From contig CAZVLA010000019.1 of NCBI GenBank assembly GCA_964627805.1, forward strand, positions 1-64,000: a DNA stretch of 64,000 nucleotides, in the 5' to 3' direction. The stretch comes from CAZAMI01 sp964627805. Its GTDB lineage: Archaea > Thermoproteota > Thermoprotei_A > Sulfolobales > NBVN01. A model generated the notes under the pieces. That model worked only from the letters and a program-made list of their open reading frames with translations, searched no databases and was not told the origin of the DNA. A program made the position numbers and the translations under genes. Positions 34,369-42,744 of this stretch are shown here, one piece after another; within the stretch, counting starts at the first letter, position 1, and every line of letters starts with the position of its first letter.

Positions 34369-35235
34369 GTGGAGGTACTGGGTAAGTTAGTTAGTAAGGT
34401 GCTTAAGTCACTAGCACCCTCAGTACCTGAACGTGGTAGGGGTATGGTCTACGTAGGTCTAGGTATAGTACTTGCTGTGGTATTCATGGCTGCTGCAGCC
34501 CCCCTACTAACTCCTTACGACCCTACGAAGTCAGTAGCTGATCCTTTCCTACCACCTAGTTGGGGGCACCCATGCGGTACTAATAAGTTAGGTATGGATA
34601 TGTGGTCTAGGATAGTCTACGGTGCTAGGACAGTACTCTACGTAGTGTTCTCAGCGATAGCCCTCAGTATGGCCGTAGGCGTTCCTCTAGGGTTAATCAG
34701 TGGTTACTTCGGTGGTAAGGTTGATAGGGTACTGAGTATGGTTATGGACGCTATATACGCCTTCCCTAGCTTAGTACTAGCTATTACGTTAGCGGTAGCT
34801 CTAGGGCCTAGCTTAGTTAATGCGGCTATAGCGATAGCTGTTGTCTACGTACCTACGTACTTCAGGATGGTTAGGGGGCAGGTACTGAGTATTAAGGAGG
34901 AGCTCTTCGTTGAGATGACTAGGGTCTTAGGGCTACCTACGAAGGACATACTATTTAAGCATATACTACCCCACCTACTACCCACCATAATGGTGGTGTT
35001 CAGCTTAAGCGCTACGGACGCCGTACTCACTGAAGCAGCACTTAGTTACTTAGGACTATCGGTTCAGTTCCCAACACCTGACTGGGGCTACGACCTATAC
35101 AGGGGTAAGGGCTTCGTACTCTCGGGTTACTGGTGGTTAATATTCTTCCCTGGACTCATGATTACCCTACTAGCTGCTGGGTTCGCATTAGTTGGTGAGG
35201 GGCTTAGTGAGCAGGTTAGGAGGGAGGTGATGTGA
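34369..35235 (+). CDS. oligopeptide/dipeptide ABC transporter permease (DppC type)
   Basis: A 288-residue membrane protein beginning at GTG 34369, fifteen bases after the DppB-type stop. HPCGTNKLGMDMWSRIVYGAR is the signature of DppC/OppC, and the EAA loop is TRVLGLPTKDILFKHILPH. AALSYLGLSVQFPTPDWG follows, as in the family. It forms the channel with the preceding permease. Its stop overlaps the following ATPase start. Confidence 0.95.
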   Translation: MEVLGKLVSKVLKSLAPSVPERGRGMVYVGLGIVLAVVFMAAAAPLLTPYDPTKSVADPFLPPSWGHPCGTNKLGMDMWSRIVYGARTVLYVVFSAIALSMAVGVPLGLISGYFGGKVDRVLSMVMDAIYAFPSLVLAITLAVALGPSLVNAAIAIAVVYVPTYFRMVRGQVLSIKEELFVEMTRVLGLPTKDILFKHILPHLLPTIMVVFSLSATDAVLTEAALSYLGLSVQFPTPDWGYDLYRGKGFVLSGYWWLIFFPGLMITLLAAGFALVGEGLSEQVRREVM

Positions 35236-36185
35236 TGGAGCCCCTACTCAAGGTTGAGGACTTAACGGTGTATTACTTCACTAGGAAGGGCGTCGTTAGG
35301 GCTGTTGAGGATGTTAATCTAGAGGCTTACGCAGGTGATGCAGTAGCCTTAGTTGGTGAGTCAGGTAGTGGTAAGTCGACGCTGGGTTACGCATTACTTA
35401 AGATAATACCGCCGCCGGGTAGGATAGTTAAGGGTAGGGTAGTTATTGATGGTGTGGACGTAACTTCGCTGGAGGGTGAGGAGTTAAGGAGGGTTAGGGG
35501 GTCCTTAGTATCTATAGTCTTTCAAGACCCATTCACTACCCTAGACCCGGTTAGGAGGGTTGGTGATCAAGTAGCTGAGGTACTTACTGAGCATGGAGTA
35601 CCTAAGGAGGAGGCTAGGGCTAGGGTTAAGGAGTTACTGACGTCCGTTGGGTTACCGCCTAGGTTATTCAATGCCTACCCCCACCAACTATCGGGTGGTC
35701 AGAGGCAGAGAGTAGCTATCGCTATGGCCGTAGCACTGAAGCCTAAGGTAATAGTAGCTGACGAACCAACCACAGCCCTAGACGTAGTTGTTCAGAGGCA
35801 GATAATGGACCTACTAGACCGTATTAGGGCTTCAGGAGCTACTATCGTGTTAATAACTCACGACATAGCATTAGCTGCTGAGAGAGCTACTAAGATAGCC
35901 GTCATGTACGCGGGTAGGATCGTTGAGTACGGACCTAAGGACGAGGTACTGAACTCCCCACAACACCCCTACACGAAGGGGTTACTAGCTTCAGTACCTA
36001 CTCTAGAGAGTAGTGAGTGGCCCAAACCAATACCGGGTGTGCCCCCCGACTTAAGGAACCCACCACCTGGCTGTAGGTTCTGGCCTAGGTGCCCGTACGC
36101 TACTGATGAGTGTAGGAGGTACTTACCTAAGTTAGTTAGGGTAGGTCCTAACCACTACGTAGCTTGCTTAATGGTTGGGAGGTGA
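35235..36185 (+). CDS. oligopeptide/dipeptide ABC transporter ATPase (DppD type)
   Basis: About 316 residues from ATG 35235, overlapping the upstream stop as TGATG. Walker A GESGSGKST, signature LSGGQRQRV and Walker B VIVADEPTTALD are intact. The C-terminal Opp/Dpp extension contains PPGCRFWPRCPYATDEC, the conserved cysteine region of these ATPases. In at least one bacterial Opp ATPase this region was found to bind a [4Fe-4S] cluster, so cluster binding is possible here. It works with the DppF-type ATPase as a heterodimer. Its own stop again overlaps the next ATG. Confidence 0.95.
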   Translation: MEPLLKVEDLTVYYFTRKGVVRAVEDVNLEAYAGDAVALVGESGSGKSTLGYALLKIIPPPGRIVKGRVVIDGVDVTSLEGEELRRVRGSLVSIVFQDPFTTLDPVRRVGDQVAEVLTEHGVPKEEARARVKELLTSVGLPPRLFNAYPHQLSGGQRQRVAIAMAVALKPKVIVADEPTTALDVVVQRQIMDLLDRIRASGATIVLITHDIALAAERATKIAVMYAGRIVEYGPKDEVLNSPQHPYTKGLLASVPTLESSEWPKPIPGVPPDLRNPPPGCRFWPRCPYATDECRRYLPKLVRVGPNHYVACLMVGR

Positions 36186-37159
36186 TGGGTGTGGAGCCGC
36201 TACTTAAGTTAATTAATGTTAGGAAGTACTTCGAGGTAGGTACCTTCGGTGTTAAGAGGATCGTTAAGGCGGTTGATGGGGTCTCCCTAAGTATTAAGCG
36301 TGGTGAGACCTTAGGACTCGTTGGTGAGTCCGGTTGCGGTAAGTCAACCTTAGGTAGGGTAATCCTTAGGGTCTACAGACCCACGTCGGGTAAGGTAGTA
36401 TTTGATGGTGTAGACATTACGGACTTACCCGAGAGTAGGTTGAGGGGTTTGAGGAGGAGGATGCAGTTAATACCTCAGGACCCCTACGCAAGCTTCAACC
36501 CACTAAAGACGGTTGGTTACGCATTAATTGAGCCCCTAGTGACTCACGGAGTAGCTACACCTGAGGAGGCTAGGGAGTTAGCTCTTAAGATGCTTGATAG
36601 GGTAGGGTTAACACCACCTGAGGAGTTCTTCGGTAGGAAGCCCTACCAATTCAGTGGTGGTCAGCTTCAGAGGGTAGCTATTGCTAGGGCTATGCTACTT
36701 AAGCCGGACTTAGTAGTTGCTGATGAGCCTACGTCGAGCCTAGACGTATCGATTAGGGCTTCAATACTTGAGCTCCTTAGGGAGTTTAAGGAGGGCCTTA
36801 ACCAAGCACTAATATTCATTACCCACGACTTAGCGTTAGCTAAGTTAGTATCTGATAGGTTAGCTGTTATGTACTTAGGTAGGGTAGTTGAGGAAGCACC
36901 TACTAATGAGTTATTCAGTAACCCCCTACACCCATACACACTAGCCCTACTAACAGCGATACCTAAGCTAGGTAAGTACAGACCTAAGGAGGAGGTAGTA
37001 CTTAAGGGTGAGGTACCGGACGCCTCAAGAATACCTAAGGGTTGTAGGCTACACCCTAGGTGCCCATACGCAACAGGGAAGTGTAGGTCTGAAGAACCTG
37101 AGTTAGTCGAGGTCAGTAAGGGGCATTACGTAGCCTGCTGGAGGGTGTTGAGGGCTTAA
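36185..37159 (+). CDS. oligopeptide/dipeptide ABC transporter ATPase (DppF type)
   Basis: About 324 residues from ATG 36185, with GGGAGGTG directly upstream; a TTG at 36164 would be an extension inside the previous gene. Walker A is GESGCGKST, the signature FSGGQLQRV and Walker B LVVADEPTSSLD. The C-terminal cysteine segment is GCRLHPRCPYATGKC. It is the last gene of the operon. Its TAA stop interlocks with that of the convergent winged-helix regulator in TTAA (37156-37159). Confidence 0.95.
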   Translation: MGVEPLLKLINVRKYFEVGTFGVKRIVKAVDGVSLSIKRGETLGLVGESGCGKSTLGRVILRVYRPTSGKVVFDGVDITDLPESRLRGLRRRMQLIPQDPYASFNPLKTVGYALIEPLVTHGVATPEEARELALKMLDRVGLTPPEEFFGRKPYQFSGGQLQRVAIARAMLLKPDLVVADEPTSSLDVSIRASILELLREFKEGLNQALIFITHDLALAKLVSDRLAVMYLGRVVEEAPTNELFSNPLHPYTLALLTAIPKLGKYRPKEEVVLKGEVPDASRIPKGCRLHPRCPYATGKCRSEEPELVEVSKGHYVACWRVLRA

Positions 37160-37497
37160 CTACCGTGTAATATATTAACTAACCTACTAAGCATTAACTC
37201 CCCCAACCTACTTAACCTACACTCACCACCTAAGTACTCAATCAACCCCATATCAGCTAATCTACTAAGGACCCTACCTAAGTGCTTAGGGTCAGTACCT
37301 AAGGTGTTGCTTAAGTCCTCAATACTTACTGAGCAATTACCTAGCCTCATAAGCTCAACCATTACCCTCAAGTACATCAAGGCGTTAGGTACGTAAGTAC
37401 CTACCCTCTTCGCCTCACTAAAGACTCCCTTACTCCTTACTGTAGGCTTGCCTGCCCTGACCCTACTCAGCACCCTGTAGTAATTCATCGGGTACAT
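37156..37497 (-). CDS. small winged-helix regulator, Rrf2-like
   Basis: A 113-residue DNA-binding protein. Residues about 36-100 form a winged helix (ALMYLRVMVELMRLG; SIEDLSNTLGTDPKHLGRVL; LADMGLIEYLGGECRL) in the order seen in Rrf2-type regulators. It has only two cysteines (about 55 and 93), so the three-Cys cluster loop of IscR/NsrR is not present and Fe-S sensing is unproven. ATG 37497 lies inside a TATA-like TTTATAT, so if that element is used the true start would be lower, for example GTG 37473. A perfect 9-bp inverted repeat lies upstream (37578-37600), and similar repeats stand in front of redox genes elsewhere in the window. This makes it the best local candidate for the protein that reads those sites. 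Confidence 0.7.
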   Translation of the reverse strand: MYPMNYYRVLSRVRAGKPTVRSKGVFSEAKRVGTYVPNALMYLRVMVELMRLGNCSVSIEDLSNTLGTDPKHLGRVLSRLADMGLIEYLGGECRLSRLGELMLSRLVNILHGS

Positions 37498-37577
37498 ATA
37501 AATCCCTAATCCCTAAAACGACTTAAGTTACTCAGTACCTTTACGTTAGGTATGTTAATCGTTAAAGAGGGTTTTCG

Positions 37578-37600
37578 TTAAGTTAGAGATCCTAACTTAA
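37578..37600. promoter_or_regulatory. 9-5-9 inverted repeat operator, copy 3 (upstream of winged-helix regulator)
   Basis: TTAAGTTAG-AGATC-CTAACTTAA is the longest of three related inverted repeats, with an inner AAGTTAG-N5-CTAACTT identical in both arms to the copy at 12863-12881. It lies in the 151-base spacer upstream of the winged-helix gene and downstream of the PhoU/TrkA-C gene, so only the regulator is a plausible target. Confidence 0.6.
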
Positions 37601-37648
37601 TTGAGGTTAGTGAGTAGGGGTCGAAATCACTTATGCTGTTTAAGACTG

Positions 37649-38890
37649 TCACTCAGTAACTACCTCCTCAATCTCCTCCTCCTTACCGTACCTACTCATT
37701 AACTGAATTAACTCATCCTCAAGTACGGTCGGGTACATTACTAGGACCTCATCACCTGGGTTAGCAACTACCTTACGTATGTTGTATGGGGTTATAGCTA
37801 CCCACTCACCACCCTTCCTAACAGCTAGTACTGAAGCACCTAACTCCTCAAGCTCATCAGCTAACTTAGTAGCTTCAATCTTCTTAGCTAGCTTAAATAA
37901 CCTAACACGCTCACCGCTGGACTCAACCATTTCGGAGAGTACTTCACGGTACTCATCCTTAGCTGGTAGGGTTATTGAGTAGGCTATAGCGTCGGTTATG
38001 TCCTCTAACCTAGTAGTGAGCATTAGTAAGGCGTACTTATTCCTACTACTTAATGCTTCAGACTTCATTATTAAGTCGGATACCTTAAGTCTTAAGCTAT
38101 CGAAGAAGCTCTCAATCTCCATAACCTCCTCAACCATTTCAGGGTCTTGAGCCTTCATCTGGTAGTGAGCTAAGTCGTTGAGGAGGTATATGATGTCTAT
38201 CATTGAGTCTATATGAGTCATTATCTCCCTAACCTCATTAGGTGGTTCCTCACCGATTAACTCAGGCTTACCTAACGCCTTAAGTAAGTCATTTATGTTC
38301 TCCTTAACACCGTTTACGTACAGCCTATCACCCTCCTCAATAATCACGTCCTCAGTAGGTATTAGGATCCACCTACCTCCCCTCAAGATAGCTATGGGCT
38401 CGACTGCGTACTCCTCCTTAACGTAACCTACTGACTTACCAACTAACCAATCCCTACCCTTAACCTTAGCAGTTACTACGTCACTTAAGTATACGTAGTA
38501 CCTGTAGATCTCCTCAGTAGGTCCGTAACCACTTATCGATAGGTACGCTAGGTCCTTGAAGGCGTCAGTCACCTTATCAGCACCTAGTACGTATATGTAG
38601 AGTGGTAGAGCACCTATGGCCTTACTAACGTTATGACCGACGGTTAGGGCTGCATGTATGAGTAACTGGTAGGCCGTACTATCCACAGCACTCTCTAAGT
38701 CGATTATGTGCCTAGCAATCCACTTCTCACCAGACAGGTAGGAGTAAGTACCTAACTCGACAACAGTCTTTAAGTAGAGGCTAAGCTCCCTCAACTTCTC
38801 AGTAACTGATACGGGTTCGTACCTGAATGGCTTAGGCTTAATATGAAGCATTCGGTGAGTATCCTCACTTACGTGAGGGCCTCCACTCAT
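37649..38890 (-). CDS. PhoU/TrkA-C domain regulator of a cation transporter
   Basis: I place the start at ATG 38890 (MSGGPHVSED), behind GGAGAAGGGAG; a frame to 38950 would cross TATA-like elements. About 413 residues hold two repeats of PhoU-like helical bundle plus TrkA-C (RCK_C) domain: the first TrkA-C is recognisable as VKEEYAVEPIAILRGG followed by LIPTEDVIIEEGDRLYV, the second as ELGASVLAVRKGGEW followed by PGDEVLVMYP. TrkA-C domains bind small ligands such as nucleotides, and PhoU bundles bind metals or transporters. This architecture is commonly encoded next to MgtE/SLC41-type transporters in archaea. Here it is divergent from just such a gene, so it most likely gates or regulates that transporter. 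Confidence 0.85.
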   Translation of the reverse strand: MSGGPHVSEDTHRMLHIKPKPFRYEPVSVTEKLRELSLYLKTVVELGTYSYLSGEKWIARHIIDLESAVDSTAYQLLIHAALTVGHNVSKAIGALPLYIYVLGADKVTDAFKDLAYLSISGYGPTEEIYRYYVYLSDVVTAKVKGRDWLVGKSVGYVKEEYAVEPIAILRGGRWILIPTEDVIIEEGDRLYVNGVKENINDLLKALGKPELIGEEPPNEVREIMTHIDSMIDIIYLLNDLAHYQMKAQDPEMVEEVMEIESFFDSLRLKVSDLIMKSEALSSRNKYALLMLTTRLEDITDAIAYSITLPAKDEYREVLSEMVESSGERVRLFKLAKKIEATKLADELEELGASVLAVRKGGEWVAITPYNIRKVVANPGDEVLVMYPTVLEDELIQLMSRYGKEEEIEEVVTE

Positions 38891-38912
38891 CTCCCTTCTC
38901 CAGACCTCCTCA

Positions 38913-39080
38913 CCATATAAAACTACGGAGTTTATAACTATGACACCCACGAGTACCTAGGTAGTTCCTTCAGACTCAATGATGGGGTATTATCAGTTCG
39001 CGACCTCAACATCACTAATCAGTCATTAAGTACTCATCACCCCTCAAGAACCCTAAGTACCTCACTCCCCTTTAATTTAT
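38913..39080. promoter_or_regulatory. divergent promoter region of the PhoU/TrkA-C and MgtE-type genes
   Basis: On the minus strand two TATA-like elements, AGTTATAAACTC (38928-38939) and TTTTATATGG (about 38913-38922), precede the regulator. On the plus strand TTTAATTTATA (about 39070-39080) abuts the ATG at 39081. If this is the active TATA box, the transporter would start lower, for example at TTG 39114. No RNA gene is visible. Confidence 0.4.
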
Positions 39081-40364
39081 ATGTACCTAAGTAATTATTC
39101 ACGGCTGAGGGGCTTGCGCAGTGACGTTAGGGGCATACTACGGAAGTTGCGGAGGTTTAGGAGGGGCTGGGGTGCTGAGGTTAGGAAGGACTTTATTGAG
39201 GGTGCTGCCTCCTTAATGCTCTGTAACTTAGGTGATTACATATCGGGTTTCTTCCTCCAAGTATTCACACCAATCATTCAGTCAGCCCCCGTACTCATAG
39301 CCCTCCTACCAGCAGCTAGTGATGCTAGGGGTGATGTGTACTCAAGCTACGGCTCTAGGTTAGGTACTCTACTTCACTTAGGGCTTGCTAGGAGGTTGAT
39401 TAGGGAGGAGTTAATTGCTTTAGTAACTATATTAATAGGTGTTAACCTCTGGGTAGGTACCTTAACCGTCTTAGTATCCATAGCTTTCAGGGCTGAGGTG
39501 GGTATTGAGCCCCTAACCACGGTATTCACGGCGCTAACTTCAGCACTCATTGCTTCGGTATTCATGATACCAGCAACTACTTGGTTAGCTACTACCTCCT
39601 TCAAGAGGGGTATCGACCCAGATAACGTAGTAGCTCCCATAGCTACGCTCTTCGGTGACGTAGTTACCGTACCTACGATAATAGCTGGTTACGAAATAGC
39701 TAGGAGGGCACCATTGAGTGTTAAGGCTGGGTTAACCGTAGTTACTGCTTCATTAGCTACCTACCTAACACTAGTAGTTGCTCGTAGGGTTAGGAGGGGA
39801 GGTACCTACGCTAGGGCTTGGAGGGTAATTAAGCAGAACCTACCAATGATCATGGCAGCTACGTCAATGAGTATGGTAGCTGGTGTGATCCTACTAGTCA
39901 ATATCGAGAGTATAGTAGCTGGTGTAGGTGTTATGGCCGTAATACCTGCCTTCCTAGAGGATGGGGGTGCTATAGCGTGTAGGTTCTCAGCTAAGCTATC
40001 AACGTCACTTCACTTAGGTAGGGTAACTCTAGAAGCACTACCTAGGGATAGGTGGGTACTTACTCAGATAGGTCTAAACATAGCTCACTCAATAATGATA
40101 TTCGGTGCCTTAGGTACCTTCGGCTACCTCATGGCATTATGGGGAGGTGCGTCAGTTACTTGGGCCATTAAGGTATTCACTACGGTCCTACTCGCAGGCA
40201 TTATGTTGGCAGTACTGATATCAGTAATTACTTACTACGCAGCACTAGCTTCATTCAGGGTAGGTATCGACCCAGACAACGTACTAGCACCTATACTGAC
40301 TAGCATAGCTGATGCTGTAGGTACTTCAAGCCTAGCATTCATACTTACGTTAATGATGCATTAA
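39081..40364 (+). CDS. MgtE/SLC41-type divalent cation transporter
   Basis: A 427-residue membrane protein made of two homologous MgtE transmembrane domains. The first carries LPAASDARGDVYSSYGSRLG followed by RGIDPDNVVAPIATLFGD. The second carries IPAFLEDGGAIACRFSAKLS and VGIDPDNVLAPILTSIAD. These are the paired ion-binding motifs of SLC41/MgtE. It lacks the N-terminal cytosolic and CBS domains of bacterial MgtE, as expected for the SLC41-like archaeal form, so regulation is probably supplied by the divergent PhoU/TrkA-C protein. The substrate is Mg2+ or another divalent cation. Start is ATG 39081 or TTG 39114. Confidence 0.9.
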   Translation: MYLSNYSRLRGLRSDVRGILRKLRRFRRGWGAEVRKDFIEGAASLMLCNLGDYISGFFLQVFTPIIQSAPVLIALLPAASDARGDVYSSYGSRLGTLLHLGLARRLIREELIALVTILIGVNLWVGTLTVLVSIAFRAEVGIEPLTTVFTALTSALIASVFMIPATTWLATTSFKRGIDPDNVVAPIATLFGDVVTVPTIIAGYEIARRAPLSVKAGLTVVTASLATYLTLVVARRVRRGGTYARAWRVIKQNLPMIMAATSMSMVAGVILLVNIESIVAGVGVMAVIPAFLEDGGAIACRFSAKLSTSLHLGRVTLEALPRDRWVLTQIGLNIAHSIMIFGALGTFGYLMALWGGASVTWAIKVFTTVLLAGIMLAVLISVITYYAALASFRVGIDPDNVLAPILTSIADAVGTSSLAFILTLMMH

Positions 40365-40404
40365 TGAATTAAAGCTTAATTACTTACCCCCTCATGTAGT
40401 TAGG

Positions 40405-41646
40405 GTGGCTTCCGTGGGGAATCAAGGGGGTGGTAGAGGGTACTTAGTAGTTGGTCTTGACCTACTATTCATGGGTGTTAACTTCAGTGCCTTAACATTA
40501 TTTGCTGCTCTTAAGTCATTAATGGCTAGTGAGTTAGGACTAACGGGTAGTATTGCTTGGTGGGCAGCTGCTACTTACTCAGCAGGTATATTCGCTGCCT
40601 TCTTCGCTGGTCACTCAAGGTTTAGTGAGGAACGCCCTAGAGCTACGGTACTCGTAGCTGCCTTACTAGCAGCGGTGCCTCAGTTCCTCATACCCTTCTC
40701 CCTAAGTCCCTACGAGGTAGTTGCTCTTAGATTCGTTCAGGGTATGGTGATGATGTGCGTCCCCATATTCTCAGCTCAGGTCGGTAGGGTCTACGCTGGT
40801 GCTAGGCCGTTAGCTCTAGGTATCATACTAGCTGGTATATTCATAGGTGGTTTCGTAGGTAGTTCAGTAGGTCCTGCACTATCCTCAGTAATTGGTTGGA
40901 GGGGTACTTACCTACTATTCGGTGCCTTAATGATTGCAGTAGCTCTTATCTGGGTATTCACGACACCTAAGGAGACCCTACCCGTAGTTAAGCACGTAGG
41001 TCCTGCGGGGGTTAGGGCTCCTTCAGTATGGCGTGATAAATTCACGATTGTTTGGGGCTTTAGCTTCTTCCCAGCTATATGGATAATATTCACTCTAGCA
41101 CCACTAATTCACTTCATAGCATCATCAATGGGTTGGGGCCACGGAGCCGGTAGGGCTGCTTCACAGACTCTAGAGGCTTCATACATAGCTTGGTCAGTAA
41201 TCATTGGTGCGTCAGCCTACGCACTAGCTAGGGGGTCTAGGGAGCCTAGGAAGCTATTCAATTCATTCTCTAAGGTGCAGGTCATATGCTTCTCACTAGC
41301 TGCTGTAGGTTCATTCATTGCTTACGCATCAAGTAACTTAAGCACCTTCCTAGCATCAGTAGCTCTAGTAGCTATTATTCAGGGTACGGGACCTACCTTC
41401 TGGTCAGTACCATCGACTGCCTACCCAAGGGAACTAGCTACTAGGGCTGGCTACGCTTTAGGCCTAATATCTAACGCAGCAGCACTCATAGGTCCAGTAA
41501 CTACGGTCTTAATGACTTCACTAACGATTAGGGGTATGTGGTTACTAACTGCTGGATTAGCCATTGCTGGTGCGTTACTGACGACCGTAGCTAGTAGGAT
41601 GGAACTACCTATTGAGAGGGTTAGTAAATCAACCACCCCCCAATAA
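40405..41646 (+). CDS. major facilitator superfamily transporter
   Basis: A 413-residue membrane protein with about 12 predicted helices in two halves. The stretch AFFAGHSRFSEERPRATVLVA between helices 2 and 3 replaces the classical G-x-L-a-D-r-x-G-r-r/k motif, and RFVQGMVMMC in helix 4 resembles MFS motif B (RxxQG). TTPKETLPVVKH begins the central loop. The substrate cannot be inferred. It follows the cation transporter gene after 40 bases and starts at GTG 40405. Confidence 0.88.
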   Translation: MASVGNQGGGRGYLVVGLDLLFMGVNFSALTLFAALKSLMASELGLTGSIAWWAAATYSAGIFAAFFAGHSRFSEERPRATVLVAALLAAVPQFLIPFSLSPYEVVALRFVQGMVMMCVPIFSAQVGRVYAGARPLALGIILAGIFIGGFVGSSVGPALSSVIGWRGTYLLFGALMIAVALIWVFTTPKETLPVVKHVGPAGVRAPSVWRDKFTIVWGFSFFPAIWIIFTLAPLIHFIASSMGWGHGAGRAASQTLEASYIAWSVIIGASAYALARGSREPRKLFNSFSKVQVICFSLAAVGSFIAYASSNLSTFLASVALVAIIQGTGPTFWSVPSTAYPRELATRAGYALGLISNAAALIGPVTTVLMTSLTIRGMWLLTAGLAIAGALLTTVASRMELPIERVSKSTTPQ

Positions 41647-41840
41647 CTCAGTACGTTAGTACTACTAAGTAGGCAGGTTTTAGGGCTACGGTTAAGTAAT
41701 TAAATTCACCCCCGTTAAAGTATTAAGCCTAAGCAAGGTTTAAAGATGTTTCTAAGGGTTAATTACTGCTAACTAAGGTGTTAAAGTACCTAATTAAATA
41801 GTTCCTAGAGTGTGTTAAGGGAGTGATTAAAGCATAAAAG

Positions 41841-41860
41841 TAGGTACCTAAACATAAAAA
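41841..41860 (+). promoter_or_regulatory. palindrome and TATA box upstream of the cyclase-family operon
   Basis: The perfect palindrome TAGGTACCTA (41841-41850) directly abuts the TATA-like AACATAAAAA (41851-41860), about 20-30 bases before ATG 41881, implying an essentially leaderless mRNA. Its position at the BRE suits an operator, possibly for the regulator encoded second in the operon. The rest of the spacer 41647-41840 is A/T-rich with no other structure that I can support. Confidence 0.4.
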
Positions 41861-41880
41861 CCAGAAAGTGGGTACTTAAA

Positions 41881-42744
41881 ATGTTGAGGGGGGTCTACTA
41901 CGTAACAGCACCTCTCTGTGTGACCTCCTCCGGAGGCTTAACTACTCCCTTAGCTACTCTATGTAAGGGTAAGTTAGTTAGTGTTGGGCATGAGTTAATA
42001 GTTAATGGTAAGGTGGTTAGGTGCTTAAGTAACTACGTAGAGGCCGACTTAAGCTCAACAACGCACCTAGACCTACCGACATCACTAGGTTATGAATTCA
42101 GTACTTCGGAATTAGATATTAATTACTTCGTTAGGGAAGCACTAATAATTAACGTAGGTTCCGAGGATAGACCTAAGCGTAAGGTAGTGATTAATGACGT
42201 AGTGAGTAGTATTGATGAGTCTAGGTTTAGGGGAGTACCTAAGGATAGGAGGCCCGCATTAATAATAAGGACTGGGTACTCAAGGTACTGGTGTACGGAC
42301 CCTCAAGAGTACCTAAGTTTTGAGGGACTAGATAATGAGTTAGTTAAGTACATAGCTAAGGAGCTACAACCACCTATACTGGGTATCGATACTGCCTCCG
42401 TCGATCCCATACCTAAATTCAGTAGTGTAAGGACTTACGAAGGCGTTAGTAGGGACTTCATTAGTGTGGGTGACCACACCTACTTAGAGAATCACGATCA
42501 ACTACTTAGGAGGGGTGTTCTGATACTTGAGAATCTCTACCTAAGTAACTTACCTAACTACGTAAGTAAGGCATTAATGATTGCGTTACCAGCTATTAAG
42601 GTATTGGGCAAGGGTATTGACCTATATAAGATACCTTGCGCTGTAGTACTCATTACCCCACCACCAAGTCATGAAGTAATCATTAAGGAACTTGATGAAC
42701 TAGAGGATATACTGGAGGCCATGGTAGGTGGTGTTTCAGAGTGA
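41881..42744 (+). CDS. cyclase-family (kynurenine formamidase-like) hydrolase, altered metal site
   Basis: A 287-residue protein of the PF04199 cyclase/arylformamidase type. TTHLDLPTSLG (about residues 60-70) corresponds to the metal motif HxGTHxDxPxH; the THxD core is kept but the first His and the final PxH are missing. RPALIIRTGYSRYW, GIDTASVDP and the C-terminal HDQLLRRGVLILENL followed by PCAVVLITPPP match later family blocks. Family members hydrolyse N-formylkynurenine, isatin or cyclic amides using Zn or Mn. With part of the site changed, activity here could differ. It overlaps the following regulator gene by four bases. Confidence 0.75.
   Translation: MLRGVYYVTAPLCVTSSGGLTTPLATLCKGKLVSVGHELIVNGKVVRCLSNYVEADLSSTTHLDLPTSLGYEFSTSELDINYFVREALIINVGSEDRPKRKVVINDVVSSIDESRFRGVPKDRRPALIIRTGYSRYWCTDPQEYLSFEGLDNELVKYIAKELQPPILGIDTASVDPIPKFSSVRTYEGVSRDFISVGDHTYLENHDQLLRRGVLILENLYLSNLPNYVSKALMIALPAIKVLGKGIDLYKIPCAVVLITPPPSHEVIIKELDELEDILEAMVGGVSE

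Noticed and set aside
37579..38950. Possible tRNA or small RNA in the spacers around the PhoU/TrkA-C gene
   Set aside because: I looked for a cloverleaf with GGTTCRA-type T-loop and CCA-compatible acceptor and found none; the visible structure is the DNA inverted repeat at 37578-37600.
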